Positions 26,501-37,354 of a stretch of 56,166 nucleotides of DNA are shown here, in pieces (position 1 is the first letter of the stretch; every line of letters starts with the position of its first letter). The DNA is from Microscillaceae bacterium (GTDB taxonomy: Bacteria > Bacteroidota > Bacteroidia > Cytophagales > Microscillaceae), in NCBI GenBank assembly GCA_025455045.1, contig JALONJ010000003.1, forward strand, positions 1 to 56,166, in the 5' to 3' direction. The position numbers were made by a program, and so were the translations under genes. The notes beneath the pieces were generated by a model, which saw nothing but the letters and a program-made list of their open reading frames with translations, made no database searches and was not told where the DNA came from.

Positions 26501-29500
26501 TTTAATCATTGGGTTTTCAATCTTTTTCATTAAATCAATATCCACATTGCCATCGCTCACAATCACAAATGAGCGCATAATGGCTACATCGTGTCCAGCT
26601 TCGGCAAATACATCAAAATTGGCAATTTTGGTAACTCCATCAATCACTACATCAAATGTGCGAGTGTTGCTGGAATTAAACGCAGTTTCGGCAAAATACA
26701 GCCTCACTTCAACTTTCTTGCCCACAGGTATGGCAAAATCCCACAACATATTTGCCCCACTGCCCATCCACCTTTCGGTTTGGAACAAAGCCATTGGCGT
26801 AGTAATTGGGTTAGGCAAAGAACTGCTAAAAGTAATCACATCGCCCGTTGTGGAAACATTATTGGAGGCGGCTGAATTAACTCCAGAATAGGGAGTTGCT
26901 TGAGTATCGACACTCCAAGCGGGCATAGAACCATCGGTAGCGGCTAAACTTGCTCCTCCGGCATTGACGCGATGCAGTACCAAATAATCCGAAACAATTA
27001 CCGTAAAGGTTTGCTCAACAAACAACGGAAGTCCCGAGTTTTTGTCGGTTGCCCGAATGGTGATTTGGGCAGTTCCCGAAGCATCGGTTGCGAAGCCTAT
27101 GGTTAAGTTTTTATCTACCAATTGCGTAGTTACTACTCCCGGATTGGTGTTATTCGTTACGGTATAAATCAAGTTTGTTCCATCTTCCCAATCGGTAAAC
27201 ACCGTACCCAAATCAAAAACTTTAGAAGGGCTATTGACTAGTACTTGTTGATTAGGAATCGCATTGACAATCCTTGGAGCATTGTTGGGCGCATTTGGAT
27301 TCGGCACTACCTCAATGGCGGAGATTTTGGCATTATTAACACTGCCATTCGTAAAGGCAATGTTGGCAAAACCATCCAAGACCAAGATATTAAACTCGCG
27401 CTTGATGGCTTTATTTGCGCCACCGGCTTCAGCAAACACATCAAAATTGGTAAGGGTATGTTGTCCATCAATATTTACATTAAACCTCCTTTGGTTGGCT
27501 TGATTGAAAACAATCTCGGCGAAGTGCAAAATCACTTTATAATTGCCATTCACGACTGGAATATTGTAAGTAGAAGCTCCCCATCTTTCCGAACGATACA
27601 ATACATCATCATCAGTATCATCGATTTGCGAAGCATTATTACTAAAAGTCGAACCGCCGGTTACATACGTATCAGCGACAAACTCATCTCCACCAGCAGT
27701 AGTGTAAGCTCCACCTGCGGCATTGATTCGGCGCGCCACCGGCGCAGTTGGGTCAAAAATAGTGATTTTGAATACATCACTAGCGGTCAATTCGCCGGCA
27801 TCAGCTGCCGTAACTCTCACCATTATAAAGTTAGGATTGACTTGGTATTGTGAACCATTACCCGTAAAGGTGCGGGTATTAGGGTCAAAGTTTACCCAGC
27901 CCGGGAGAGGTTCACCATTTTCCAAAGTTGCCGAGTAAACAAATGGGTCATTTTCCAAATCGCCAAAGGTATTTGCCGGAACGGTAAAGTTAAACGGATT
28001 GGTTAAACCTGGGTCAACCGGCACTACGCGGTCAGGTAAAGCATTTACTAGATAAGGGGCAGTATTGCCAAATATCGGAATTACCTCAATGGCACTAATT
28101 TTCGCATTATCTTTTACGGAAGTGAAATTAATATTCAATACACCATCAGTAACTTCTAATAAGAAAGATTCTTGAATGGCTTTCAAAGCCCCACCAGCAC
28201 GCACAAAAATATCATAATTTGTTAGCTTAGGCTGATTTTCAATAGCCACATTGAATACCCTTGAGTTGGCTCCGGCACGTCCGGCAATGCCAAAATAAAT
28301 TTCGGCAAAATGTAAAATAACTTGATACTTGCCATTGGCTACAGGTAAATTGTAAGAAAATGTATTACCCCAACGCTCTGATTGATACAAGACATCATCT
28401 TCAGTATCAGCAATTTCTTGCACCGCCGTATAAGTATTGCTAGTGCCTAGTCGATAAGCATCTGCACTTGCATCGGCAGCAAAAGCTGCTCCTTCAAGGG
28501 TATTATAGGCTACCCCAGCCGCATTGATACGGAAGGTGGCAATTGGCGGGCCGGTTTTGAGCCTGATTTTCAATACATTAGACAATTGACTGGTTCTGCC
28601 ATCGGCACTTTCAGTAACCGCAACAATGTGATTAATTCCGGCAGTAAAATTGGCATCCGGCGTTAATGACAAGGTGATAGGCACATCTATAGTCCCTTGA
28701 TAGGGAATAGTTACCAGCTTTTCATCGGCAATTTTGAGCAATTTATTTGCCTCATACGCATCTACATCAAAACCAGTTCCCGAAGCTAGATTATTTAAGA
28801 ATAAACCACCTTCCAAGACCAATACTCGCACATTGGTACCGGGTTCGCCATTTACTTTAATGGTTTGGAATGAACTCGTAGTTTCATTAGGCAAAGGCGA
28901 AAGCGTAGTACATTGAATACTAGGGGCTAAAATCGCGGTTTGTTTAAATCCATTTTGCGAAGCTCCCAATTGGCTATTGGTACGGAAAAGTTGTGCCGAA
29001 TAACCCGAAAAATCACTAAAACTAATGCTCACAGTTGCGCCCATTAGTTCTAAGCCCGACACGTTACCAGTAGCATTGGGCGAGTTAGTAGTTTTGATAG
29101 TACTAGGGTCGGTATCAATTGAAAACTCAAAGGTTTCACCCAAATCAAAATCATTAAAATTAATTTCTAATTTGGTAAATCCATTGGCATTGCTACCATT
29201 AAACGGACTGCTGACCAGTGAAGTGGTAAAACCAACTTCGGTACCTCCGGCATTGACCGTAAAAGGTTTGGCGGCAGCCATATCTTTGATAACATTGTTG
29301 GGGTCAAAAACCATATCAGGCAATACTGTAGTGGTCAAATCAATGACTACTTTAGTGATTTTTTGCCCATCAGGTGAATTATTGGTAATTTTAAATGAAT
29401 TGTCTTGGGTGGTCGTAGATTCTAAAGTATTGCCTGAATTGACCACAAAATTTGCCTCCGAAGTAGATGGTACTGACTCTACTCGGAAAAAGCCCCAAGT

Positions 29501-32500
29501 AACCGTAATAGGTATGCCCGTTCCCGAAGTGGACATAATACCCGTAGCCAATACATTTTGCAACCAAGCCGCCGGAACGGTAATCGGGCTACCCAATTCT
29601 ATCACTGCGCCTTCATCAATCGAGTAAGCCGGTTGGATTTGGTTGGTAAATGGATTGACAATCAAATAAGTATGGACAGTTTCTTCGCCCAAAATATCTA
29701 CATTATGCAAAACATCGCTTAGGATTACATCATTGTTTTCATAAACCACGCGCAAACCAGTGCTGCCAAAATTGGCATCGGCGACTAATTTGAGGTAATT
29801 TTTTTGGTCGCCTTTGCCCAAGAAAACCCCATAGGTTTGGTCGGTCAAATCGCCCAAAGACATATTGCCAAAAGGCTGAATAATCGCCGTATGGATTTGA
29901 TACTTACCCGGATAATTGACAGCATTGAAACCAAATTGGAAACCATATTCCTGATTATTGGTAGTTCCCAAAGAAGTACCTACCGAAGTATTGTCCACGG
30001 TAAAGAAACCGGCAGTGCCAATTACGGTCATATTATCTCGATTGTAGAGATTTTTGTAATTAGCCATGCCATTAATCATCAAGCCGGTAAAACCAGTATT
30101 TAAAATATATCCGGCAGGCGGCGAAGCGGCTTCCCACTCATAAATGATTGGTAATGAGGTCTTTGTGCCATTATCTTTGTCTAAGGCAAAAGCATCATTG
30201 AGGTCTAAAATTCCATCATTATCATCATCAGTATCGTTCAAATCCGAAATTTTATCATTGTCCCAATCTTCCGGCACACTGGCAGGTGAGCAAGGGTCGG
30301 TGTTATTTGAGATTTCATCGCCATTGCTAAATCCATCACTGTCAAAATCCGCCGTTAGGTTGCTAGTGGGGCTGCTGTAATTACATTGGTTAAAATCTAC
30401 CGGCTCTAAAACCGTGATGGCGTTTTGTCCGTATTCAGCTACCCAAATAGACCCGGGGAAGATTTCCGAATCGCCTTGCGAAGTAACATCTAAAGCATTC
30501 CAAGTGCCAAAACCAGTCGCCAATTGAATCAAACCATTGATACCCGAACCATTGTGAGGTACCGAATTATCCAACGCAGTTCCGGCTTGGTTTAAAATAA
30601 CCCGATATAAATTACCATTAAATGAAGCGGCTAATAAATTACCACGCATTTGATTGCTGAAATTTGACCCGCGAAACTCGCAAATTCCATTGGTAGAACC
30701 CATCACACCCACTAAACTACTATTCTGTTTGACTACCCCATCTCTACCTGAATGTAAGAAGTTGTTTTCCAAACCATTGGCTTGGTTGGTACCGTGAGGG
30801 AAGCCGTAATCAAAACCATTAGGAATGGGTGACAAACCATTGAATCGATTGATTGATGGGTTGGCGCGAGTTGGGTTAGGATTACCGGCATAATAACCTT
30901 TGGTTACTTTGTGCAAAGGATCAAAATACGTAAAGTTATCTACTATTTTGTAATGACTTGATTTTAAGCCATTTACATTATTATCAAAATCTCTTTCGGC
31001 AATGTTGGTCGCTAAATTATCACTGTTGCGATAGATAGGCGGTACACCCCAACCAGCATTCGAGGAGTTGTCCCAAGAATACATATTACCCGCTTCAGTA
31101 ATTACGACATCATAGGCATTACGGAAACCGGGCGAGTACACTTGTACTGGTCCACCTTGTACCAAAATCGCTTGATTGAAGCCATTGTCGCCACCAAACG
31201 GACCTACTGCGCCTTGTTTGGGCGCAAGAGTTGGCAAGTCATAGATAAAGCGGTTGTTACCAGTACCTTGAATGGGCAGAGCTTCAATTGCCGCCATATC
31301 TACTTCCAAAATAGCCGCCGAATACGCATATTCGGGCAACCAAGCCAATTCGTGGGAAGGCGCGCCCTTGTTGGCGTGTCCACCTTGAGCAATGTATAAT
31401 TTATTGGTATTTTTATCAATGGCTAAACCATTGGTTGCGTGGTTATGCTCCGATTTGGGCAAACCACGAATAATATCCACTTTTTCCCACTGTCCTTGAC
31501 CGTTTTTGGTCAGGCGAGAGATTGTTCCTGAATTGGTATCCAAATTCAAATCACCATTGCCACCACCCGTGCGGGGGTCATTGGAACTCACATAAAGAAT
31601 TGGATTTGCGGCAGTTCCCGCCACCATAATCCCTAGTACTTGGCGACCAAATAAGCCCGAATTAAGTGCGCCATCATCATTATAATTAGGGATTCTTTGC
31701 ACTAAATCAATGTTTTCGGTGGCAGTTACGGTATAATCGTTTTGGGCAGTTCTGACAATCGTAAAGACTTTAATCAAGCCATTGACTTGCGAAACATATA
31801 ATTTGCCATCGGGACCAAATTGTAAAGAAGTTGGATTGCCAATTTGCAAATTTTTAACGCGACTACGCAAGAAACTTACCGTTCCGCCAATCGTACCGCC
31901 GGTTCCATCATTAATCAATAAATTAAATTCGTCAGAAACTGAAGCTCCACCATTATCGGTTACAGTTACTTTAATGCTCAATTGCCCAATGTCGGCTACT
32001 GAAGGCGTGCCGGTAAATGTGCGCGTTTGAGCGTTGAAAGTCAGCCAAGTAGGTAGGACATTACCATTCGCCAAAGTAGCCGAATAAGTAAGGGTTGTAT
32101 TGGCATCAGAGTCGACAAAAGTATATTCTGAAACGGTCATATTAAAGAACGCCCCTTTGCTGGCAACTTGGTCAGGAATTGGCGTAGCCAAAGTAGGTGG
32201 GTTATTGCCACTACTACCCAAATAAACTACTTCAATTGCCGAAACTTTCGGATTATCAACTGAACCTTTAGCAAATACCAAATTTAAAGTCCCGTCATTG
32301 ACATTGACATTGAATGTGCGGGTTACGGCAATATCTCTACCACCAGCTACTGCTACTACATCAAAGTCGGTCAATACTCGACTTCCTTCAATATCTACGT
32401 GAAACTTGCGTTGATTAGGATTATTGAAATAAATTTCGGCAAAGTGTAGGGTAATTTGATAATTACCATTCACCACCGGAATATTATAGGGCAAATTAGT

Positions 32501-35500
32501 TGCCCAACGCTCCGATTGATACAAAATATCATCTTCGGTATTGGCAATCGGGCGAGTAATGGTAAAAGCCTGCCCACCCACAAAATATTGGTCAGCAATA
32601 AATTTACGATTGCCACTCGCGGTAAATGCCGCCCCAGCCGCATTGATGCGAATTGGGCAAGTAAGCGTGTTGGTGATAACTACCGTTTGGGTTTTGCTAC
32701 AGCCGATGGCATCAGTAACAGTTACTTGCGTAAAGTTTCCGGCAGGTAAGCCGGTAGCCGTTGCTAAAGTCTGAACAGGAAAGGTATTCCACCTAATTAT
32801 ATAAGGTCCAGTTCCACCCGCGATATTGCTTACTGTAGCCGTTCCATCAGAGGTAGCTTCACAACTTACGGGAGTAGTCGTAATATCAAAACTAATATTG
32901 TTATTTAACTCATTGATAATGAATGACTTATCAATTTCACAACCATTAGGTAAATCTTCTTTGGCATAAATGGTATAACTTCCGGCGGCTAAATTGGCAA
33001 ATACATTGGAAGTTTGATAAGTCCCAAATTTGCCCAGTTTATACACCATATTGACCCCATTCGGTACATTGTTGGCAACTAAGGTAATAGAACCAGAAGT
33101 TGTACCACAATTTGCTCCGTTGATTTGCGAAGCCGTGAGGGTAATGGGCGAAGTAGAGCTAATGCTGTAAATCTCCAAAGCAGCAATTGCCGGACGGTTA
33201 TTGACCGGAAGCAATTGAATATTCATTACGCCATCGGTAACTGATATATCAAAATCTTTTACTTGGGCGGTTTTGAAGCCAACATTACCAAAAATATCAT
33301 AATTAGCTAAGGCTAAATTATTTTCAAAATAAATTCCATTGACTCTAGCTCCGGCAGCAGTTACCAAATTTTCGGCAAAATGCAAACGCACCAAATATCT
33401 GCCATTCGTTACAGGAATATTATAATTCAAAGGCACAGAGTTGGCAGTAGTGGATAAATAAGCCCGATACAAAGCATCATCATCTGTGGCGGCAATTTCG
33501 CTGGTGTTGTCGGTTGTATTCATTGGAATTGTGTTGCCACCGCGATAGCTTTGGTCAGCTTCCCAAGTCCTACCATTGACTACAAAATTAGTTGCTGCCG
33601 CCGATTTAATTCTTTTAGATAAAGTTAAATTAAAACAACTTGAAGTAGCTACCCCATACAAAGGAATCCGCATAGGTGATAAGTCATTGTTGTAATGAAT
33701 CAACAAAACAGCATTTTTGATACCGGCGGTTTGCGGACGGAAACTCACATTGAAGCTGATCGTTTCGCCCGGACTCAATACTGGGTCGCTAGGCATTGCT
33801 ACTGAAAATTCATTCAAATTAGCTCCAATAATTTCGACATTAGAAATAATTATATCGGGGTCATTGGGACCACCCGCATAAGTTTGTCCCAAACTTCTTA
33901 AAAATAAAGTTTTGTTGGCTACAGTTTGAATGGCAGTAGGGTTGTATTCCAAAACCGATTGATTTTGGTCAGCATTACCACTTATCCCATTGCCACTTAC
34001 CAATTCCGAATTGAAATCCGAACCCAATTCGGGGCGAATGTTCTCAATATAATACATATTGTCATTATAGTCGAGATTAGCACTCATTCCCAAATAGTCG
34101 TGGGCAACAATAAAGGCATTAGGAATGATGTTGCCATTCCAATCGCGGGCTTTCCAAACTCTAGCTCCACGCAAGGTAGGATAAGCCCCTCCTTGTGGGT
34201 GTGTACCTTTGAAAGCATTGCGAAGTGGGTCGGTATTGTCGCCTGAAATTCGGAACGAAAAAGGAGTAGTTGGGTTAAATGCTCCTTCACACAAATCGCC
34301 GTTGTTTTTGCGAGGCAAGAGCGTTTGTCCATCTTTGGGGTGGTGGGTCATAATCCAATTGTCGCCTCCGGCTTTGGGTTGCCAAGAAATACTCTCGGTA
34401 TTGTTGCAACAACCGTGGTAAGCCGCCATTTGTCGGACAGTTACCGGCTTGGAAGCATCAACGCGGACAAAATAAGACGAGAAAACCTCATCTTGCATCG
34501 GCGTTGTATGATTATTATTGCTCAAAATAAATCCGGTTTTTGAAGTCAAACCACAACCTTCAATCATTTCTTGAGCATTGGGTTCATTATCGCCCTCAAA
34601 TTTGAATTGATACAAACCGTGTAAATTCAATACTTTTACCGGGCTGGTATCATCATTGGATAAAAGCGTGAGTTTTTCGTGGAATATTTTTACACGGTCG
34701 GGGTATAAACGTGCCGTAAAGATGACGGTTATGTCAATATACGAGTTTTGTGGTACTACCAATGGCAGTAAATTGGCTAAAGGAGTGCGCCCGTTGCCCG
34801 TGCCGATACTGGTATTATTTACTTTGTCCAAACGGAAATTGACATTATCCGAAAATACCAAATCATTGATAACCAAAGGGCTAATGCCTCGATTATACAA
34901 GCGAATGACATTGGCATCGTGGTTATAATTGGTATTGTTGGGAAAGTCATAATTAGGACCTTTCAATTCCCGATTGTCCAAACTATACTGGACAAATGAA
35001 AAAGCGTAATTATGATTATCAGGAAATTTATACGTATTTTCTACAACCAATTTAGCATTACTGAAACTGGCATTTACTACTTGGAAAGCATAATGCGGCG
35101 TAGTAGTTTGGTTGTTATTGCCATCAATGGCTTTGATGCTCAAAGTATAATTACCCGGAGCTTCAAACAATAAATTGCCTACATAAGGCTGATATGCGCC
35201 ATTGTTGAGGCTATATTCTAAAGTAGTGATTCCTGAGCCTTCTTGGTCATTAGCTAATGCCTTGATTGTCAATGGGTTGCGATATACACCCGGACTTTGC
35301 AAAACACCGTCATATTGTAAAGTAACGGTTGTAGCAATGTTGTCGTTTGCCGGTAATAATCTTTCAATCCATACATAATTGATTTTAGTATTGATACCAC
35401 CGTAGGCATCTAGCGTGAGTTTGCCGTCAAGTACTTGCACAATGGCTTCACCTTCCAAAAAACCACCCACGTTAGGAGTAGCTTGGTCATACCTTACTAC

Positions 35501-37354
35501 TTGCTTGCCTTCGGCACTCACAATGTGCAAACTGTTAAAAGATTGAATATCACCTACACTTACTTTGATATAATACCAGCCATTGGCAAGAGCCATTTCC
35601 CAGTTAGCTTCTACTCCAGTCATTTGCATATGGTTAAAACTACGGAGTTCTAATGAAGTAGAAGGATACGTAGTAGCTGAACGCACCCGCGCTTGGGCAG
35701 TATTGTTGAATGGTGCGCCGGTTACGGCACTTATCCAACCAAAAGTGCGTCCGCTTCCTCGGCTACCATACGCATCACCAGCATCTCGAATATAAGTAGC
35801 GGGTGGGGTTGCCGAGCCTTGAAAATTAATTTTAAAATCCCAAGTACTTACAACCGGCATTACTGGTGTAACAGTTAAATTAACCTCTAAAGTGCTGTTG
35901 GTGAAACCATTAGCACCAGCAGTTACAAATGTTTTATAATTTCCGGCAGGCAAACCTCCGGCATTGATATTAAACAACAAATTTCCGGCTTGCGGATTAC
36001 TAGGCAAAGAAACCCAGTTACCGCCATTAGCTACTGATAAATTGATATTAGGTGTGGCTCCACCGGCATCTAAATTGGCGGATTGTCCGGCTACAGTTCC
36101 GCCTTGCGCGACTGTAAAATTTAAAACCGTAGGATTAAAAGTTAGGTTTTGCGGAGGTACATTCAATTGAACTTGCAAAGTTGCGCTTTGATAACCGTTC
36201 AAAGCCGCCGTAATAATTGCCGAATAATCTCCGGCACTCAAGCCAGTGGCATCTGCCGTAAAAGTAATTTGCGAAGTACTCAGATTGTGAGTAACTGTCC
36301 CATCTAAAAGATTGCCATTCAATTTTAACCAAGTAGGCACGTTGCCATTGCTATTTGCCGAAAGGCTAACTGTAGGCGTAGTTTCATCATTGACGGTAAG
36401 ATTGGTATTGAAGTTTTGACTGCTATTGCTATTCAGGGTCAAGTTTTGGGTAGTAGGGCTAAACGCCAAAACGCCCGGCACAACTGCCGCGCTGAAATAA
36501 TCAAAAGTAGCGTCAAAAGAAGCTGTACCATTGCGATAACTACCATAAATTCCACCAAAAAATACACCATTAATCCCACTTCCCAAGCTCACGCCGGTAT
36601 AATTGAAGGTAAATTCCCCAAAAAAGACCTCAGCATTGTTACCCACTTGATAGTAGGCTTTGGCTTTGGGAGTGGCAAGTTTGTGATTGATGCGAAGCTT
36701 GAGTTTCACCGTTGAGGTATTGACTCCACTGATGGTATTGCTCTGAATCAAATCAGCAGTACCGGAAGCTCCGCCGGTTTCGCGGCGAAACTCCAGTCTA
36801 TTATTATTGATTAAATGAAATTTGATAAAGTTATTATTATCAATTCCATACCACAATCCGGCTTGTTGTCCACTGGTGCCGGTGGTAAAATTGATAAGGG
36901 CAGTTTCTAAAACAATTTCTTGATTGGCTGGCTGAAAACCAACTCCCAAAGTATTGATTTGATTGTTGAGGGCTAAGTTGGCAATCCCTTTGTTGGTAGT
37001 AAGCACCAAATTGCCACCGGTGAGGTTAATTTTGGAAGGCTCGTAGCCCGGGTAGGCACTCGAGAACACCGGCATATCATCTGCCAAGCGACTCGCGGCG
37101 GTGGGGGCTTGTACCATCGTAAAACCGGTGCCGGTGTTGGCGGCACTCAGAATTCCACCCTGCGAACCATTGAAGGTCAAGTTGAGGGGCAAGCTCGGTA
37201 CTACGCTGCTACAAGCTACATTGGGGCTTATGTTGGAGCATTGTGCCGCCAAATGCTGATAAAAACTCGGCAATAAAGCCAAGAGTACCAGCCAACTGGC
37301 GAGAAAACTCAGTTTCTTCCAATTGTTTTGTAAAGCAAATAAAAGTTGGTTCAT
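23531..37354 (-). CDS. Giant secreted multi-malectin, T9SS-sorted surface protein
   Basis: 4,607 residues from the ATG at 37352-37354, chosen because a signal peptide (FLASWLVLLALLPSF, cleavage LAAQ/C) follows at once. Approximate order: concanavalin-like region 50-280; two BACON-like repeats 290-490; malectin-like 500-665; Ig-like 670-755; malectin near 1250-1400; SprB-like repeats 1400-1560; malectin 1570-1710; cadherin-like; a glucose/sorbosone dehydrogenase-type propeller 1825-2320; Asp-rich calcium repeats 2330-2390 (DWDNDKISDLNDTDDDNDG); another ConA-like region; malectins near 2935, 3205, 3455 and 3725 separated by putative Ig domains; LamG 4035-4215; T9SS sorting domain 4510-4607 (LLIFPNPVTNVVNF, ending YTLKLIKN). 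Malectin motif HFAEIYF recurs. Likely a cell-surface carbohydrate-binding adhesin. The frame is intact over 13.8 kb. Confidence 0.95.
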   Translation of the reverse strand: MNQLLFALQNNWKKLSFLASWLVLLALLPSFYQHLAAQCSNISPNVACSSVVPSLPLNLTFNGSQGGILSAANTGTGFTMVQAPTAASRLADDMPVFSSAYPGYEPSKINLTGGNLVLTTNKGIANLALNNQINTLGVGFQPANQEIVLETALINFTTGTSGQQAGLWYGIDNNNFIKFHLINNNRLEFRRETGGASGTADLIQSNTISGVNTSTVKLKLRINHKLATPKAKAYYQVGNNAEVFFGEFTFNYTGVSLGSGINGVFFGGIYGSYRNGTASFDATFDYFSAAVVPGVLAFSPTTQNLTLNSNSSQNFNTNLTVNDETTPTVSLSANSNGNVPTWLKLNGNLLDGTVTHNLSTSQITFTADATGLSAGDYSAIITAALNGYQSATLQVQLNVPPQNLTFNPTVLNFTVAQGGTVAGQSANLDAGGATPNINLSVANGGNWVSLPSNPQAGNLLFNINAGGLPAGNYKTFVTAGANGFTNSTLEVNLTVTPVMPVVSTWDFKINFQGSATPPATYIRDAGDAYGSRGSGRTFGWISAVTGAPFNNTAQARVRSATTYPSTSLELRSFNHMQMTGVEANWEMALANGWYYIKVSVGDIQSFNSLHIVSAEGKQVVRYDQATPNVGGFLEGEAIVQVLDGKLTLDAYGGINTKINYVWIERLLPANDNIATTVTLQYDGVLQSPGVYRNPLTIKALANDQEGSGITTLEYSLNNGAYQPYVGNLLFEAPGNYTLSIKAIDGNNNQTTTPHYAFQVVNASFSNAKLVVENTYKFPDNHNYAFSFVQYSLDNRELKGPNYDFPNNTNYNHDANVIRLYNRGISPLVINDLVFSDNVNFRLDKVNNTSIGTGNGRTPLANLLPLVVPQNSYIDITVIFTARLYPDRVKIFHEKLTLLSNDDTSPVKVLNLHGLYQFKFEGDNEPNAQEMIEGCGLTSKTGFILSNNNHTTPMQDEVFSSYFVRVDASKPVTVRQMAAYHGCCNNTESISWQPKAGGDNWIMTHHPKDGQTLLPRKNNGDLCEGAFNPTTPFSFRISGDNTDPLRNAFKGTHPQGGAYPTLRGARVWKARDWNGNIIPNAFIVAHDYLGMSANLDYNDNMYYIENIRPELGSDFNSELVSGNGISGNADQNQSVLEYNPTAIQTVANKTLFLRSLGQTYAGGPNDPDIIISNVEIIGANLNEFSVAMPSDPVLSPGETISFNVSFRPQTAGIKNAVLLIHYNNDLSPMRIPLYGVATSSCFNLTLSKRIKSAAATNFVVNGRTWEADQSYRGGNTIPMNTTDNTSEIAATDDDALYRAYLSTTANSVPLNYNIPVTNGRYLVRLHFAENLVTAAGARVNGIYFENNLALANYDIFGNVGFKTAQVKDFDISVTDGVMNIQLLPVNNRPAIAALEIYSISSTSPITLTASQINGANCGTTSGSITLVANNVPNGVNMVYKLGKFGTYQTSNVFANLAAGSYTIYAKEDLPNGCEIDKSFIINELNNNISFDITTTPVSCEATSDGTATVSNIAGGTGPYIIRWNTFPVQTLATATGLPAGNFTQVTVTDAIGCSKTQTVVITNTLTCPIRINAAGAAFTASGNRKFIADQYFVGGQAFTITRPIANTEDDILYQSERWATNLPYNIPVVNGNYQITLHFAEIYFNNPNQRKFHVDIEGSRVLTDFDVVAVAGGRDIAVTRTFNVNVNDGTLNLVFAKGSVDNPKVSAIEVVYLGSSGNNPPTLATPIPDQVASKGAFFNMTVSEYTFVDSDANTTLTYSATLANGNVLPTWLTFNAQTRTFTGTPSVADIGQLSIKVTVTDNGGASVSDEFNLLINDGTGGTIGGTVSFLRSRVKNLQIGNPTSLQFGPDGKLYVSQVNGLIKVFTIVRTAQNDYTVTATENIDLVQRIPNYNDDGALNSGLFGRQVLGIMVAGTAANPILYVSSNDPRTGGGNGDLNLDTNSGTISRLTKNGQGQWEKVDIIRGLPKSEHNHATNGLAIDKNTNKLYIAQGGHANKGAPSHELAWLPEYAYSAAILEVDMAAIEALPIQGTGNNRFIYDLPTLAPKQGAVGPFGGDNGFNQAILVQGGPVQVYSPGFRNAYDVVITEAGNMYSWDNSSNAGWGVPPIYRNSDNLATNIAERDFDNNVNGLKSSHYKIVDNFTYFDPLHKVTKGYYAGNPNPTRANPSINRFNGLSPIPNGFDYGFPHGTNQANGLENNFLHSGRDGVVKQNSSLVGVMGSTNGICEFRGSNFSNQMRGNLLAASFNGNLYRVILNQAGTALDNSVPHNGSGINGLIQLATGFGTWNALDVTSQGDSEIFPGSIWVAEYGQNAITVLEPVDFNQCNYSSPTSNLTADFDSDGFSNGDEISNNTDPCSPASVPEDWDNDKISDLNDTDDDNDGILDLNDAFALDKDNGTKTSLPIIYEWEAASPPAGYILNTGFTGLMINGMANYKNLYNRDNMTVIGTAGFFTVDNTSVGTSLGTTNNQEYGFQFGFNAVNYPGKYQIHTAIIQPFGNMSLGDLTDQTYGVFLGKGDQKNYLKLVADANFGSTGLRVVYENNDVILSDVLHNVDILGEETVHTYLIVNPFTNQIQPAYSIDEGAVIELGSPITVPAAWLQNVLATGIMSTSGTGIPITVTWGFFRVESVPSTSEANFVVNSGNTLESTTTQDNSFKITNNSPDGQKITKVVIDLTTTVLPDMVFDPNNVIKDMAAAKPFTVNAGGTEVGFTTSLVSSPFNGSNANGFTKLEINFNDFDLGETFEFSIDTDPSTIKTTNSPNATGNVSGLELMGATVSISFSDFSGYSAQLFRTNSQLGASQNGFKQTAILAPSIQCTTLSPLPNETTSSFQTIKVNGEPGTNVRVLVLEGGLFLNNLASGTGFDVDAYEANKLLKIADEKLVTIPYQGTIDVPITLSLTPDANFTAGINHIVAVTESADGRTSQLSNVLKIRLKTGPPIATFRINAAGVAYNTLEGAAFAADASADAYRLGTSNTYTAVQEIADTEDDVLYQSERWGNTFSYNLPVANGKYQVILHFAEIYFGIAGRAGANSRVFNVAIENQPKLTNYDIFVRAGGALKAIQESFLLEVTDGVLNINFTSVKDNAKISAIEVIPIFGNTAPYLVNALPDRVVPVDPGLTNPFNFTVPANTFGDLENDPFVYSATLENGEPLPGWVNFDPNTRTFTGNGSQYQVNPNFIMVRVTAADAGELTASDVFKITIFDPTAPVARRINAAGGAYTTAGGDEFVADTYVTGGSTFSNNASQIDDTDDDVLYRSERWGASTYNIPVVNGNYKVILHFAEIVFNQANQRRFNVNIDGQHTLTNFDVFAEAGGANKAIKREFNILVLDGFANIAFTNGSVNNAKISAIEVVPNPNAPNNAPRIVNAIPNQQVLVNSPSKVFDLGTVFTDWEDGTNLIYTVTNNTNPGVVTTQLVDKNLTIGFATDASGTAQITIRATDKNSGLPLFVEQTFTVIVSDYLVLHRVNAGGASLAATDGSMPAWSVDTQATPYSGVNSAASNNVSTTGDVITFSSSLPNPITTPMALFQTERWMGSGANMLWDFAIPVGKKVEVRLYFAETAFNSSNTRTFDVVIDGVTKIANFDVFAEAGHDVAIMRSFVIVSDGNVDIDLMKKIENPMIKGIEILDISGRNTAPFVANPLSDVSVAKNSLPANINLSGVFSDLENDNLTYTISGNTNTGLLNPIVVSNSLQLNYILGQVGNGTIKVRATDSKGLFAEDEFNVIVSEPQVILYRVNGGGAQVTMSNGTPSWSVDTAAQPSPYLSNSGASVGTNGGRAITLTASVPSGTPSTLFASERWVGTGNLNWDFPIPAGQKVEVRLYFAEIWNGITANGQRVFHVDVEGTRRIANYDVFAETGSIDRGTMKSYIITSDGNIDIDLVRVTQNPKINAIEIINIPPTIQVSQNTKGLVAGSTTQQVLRLEIENADNQTVTGLAFNTNGTTNPMDLKNAKVFYTGVNANFNSNVQYNSNAVASPNGTFVLTGNQTLAVGKNYFWLTYDIADNAFENNLVDAEFAFATIAGNNITPALASPAGNRKVVALDCQAGLALNYNATNSLASVASGVTIAPQFTMEAWVFPRQNTQTAWLMGETNGARVIQNGGQFEFSIHNGTSITGLATAQVRLNTWNHVAAVYDGVQLQLYVNGRLGTVANVVGNNADQNGAFNIGASGLGQMTNDMLIDEVRVWSVARNADQLRQMMRLTNIGQENGLEHYWQMNQVSSFVEDKMGNTQLMISNLATTQATQSVGCGTPMNLTQVKASANKGGNNGTPQPLSGSNTYVFSGASSTVEISFQGTAYPTSTDIVVSELNGSPMNAPAGSPLTSVYWVVENYGSATQFDPMGIKAIIGAGEVASNNPNTYSLYKRSSGAINSWAQLFHSPVANPFIEVTAIANDNSLEFAGQAGNTNLTSFGETPTFESSDFFLSSNASPLPVTLVRFEGRRLNETQTELTWRTAQEINNKGFEVEKREINQTFKTVAFVDGMGNSNTGKVYRWLDSQAQNGAYYRLKQIDFDGTINYSREVFVPGAEIDELLIFPNPVTNVVNFRSSADLQRQTNLRMEVINTKGEPVMQAKGSLEDLKNALNQKLGEFSGGVYLMRVYGEGKAYTLKLIKN

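Noticed and set aside
24000..37000. Many plus-strand frames of 60-202 codons opposite the giant gene
   Set aside because: They are shadows of the repetitive malectin and Ig-coding DNA; the minus-strand frame is intact and has clear domains.
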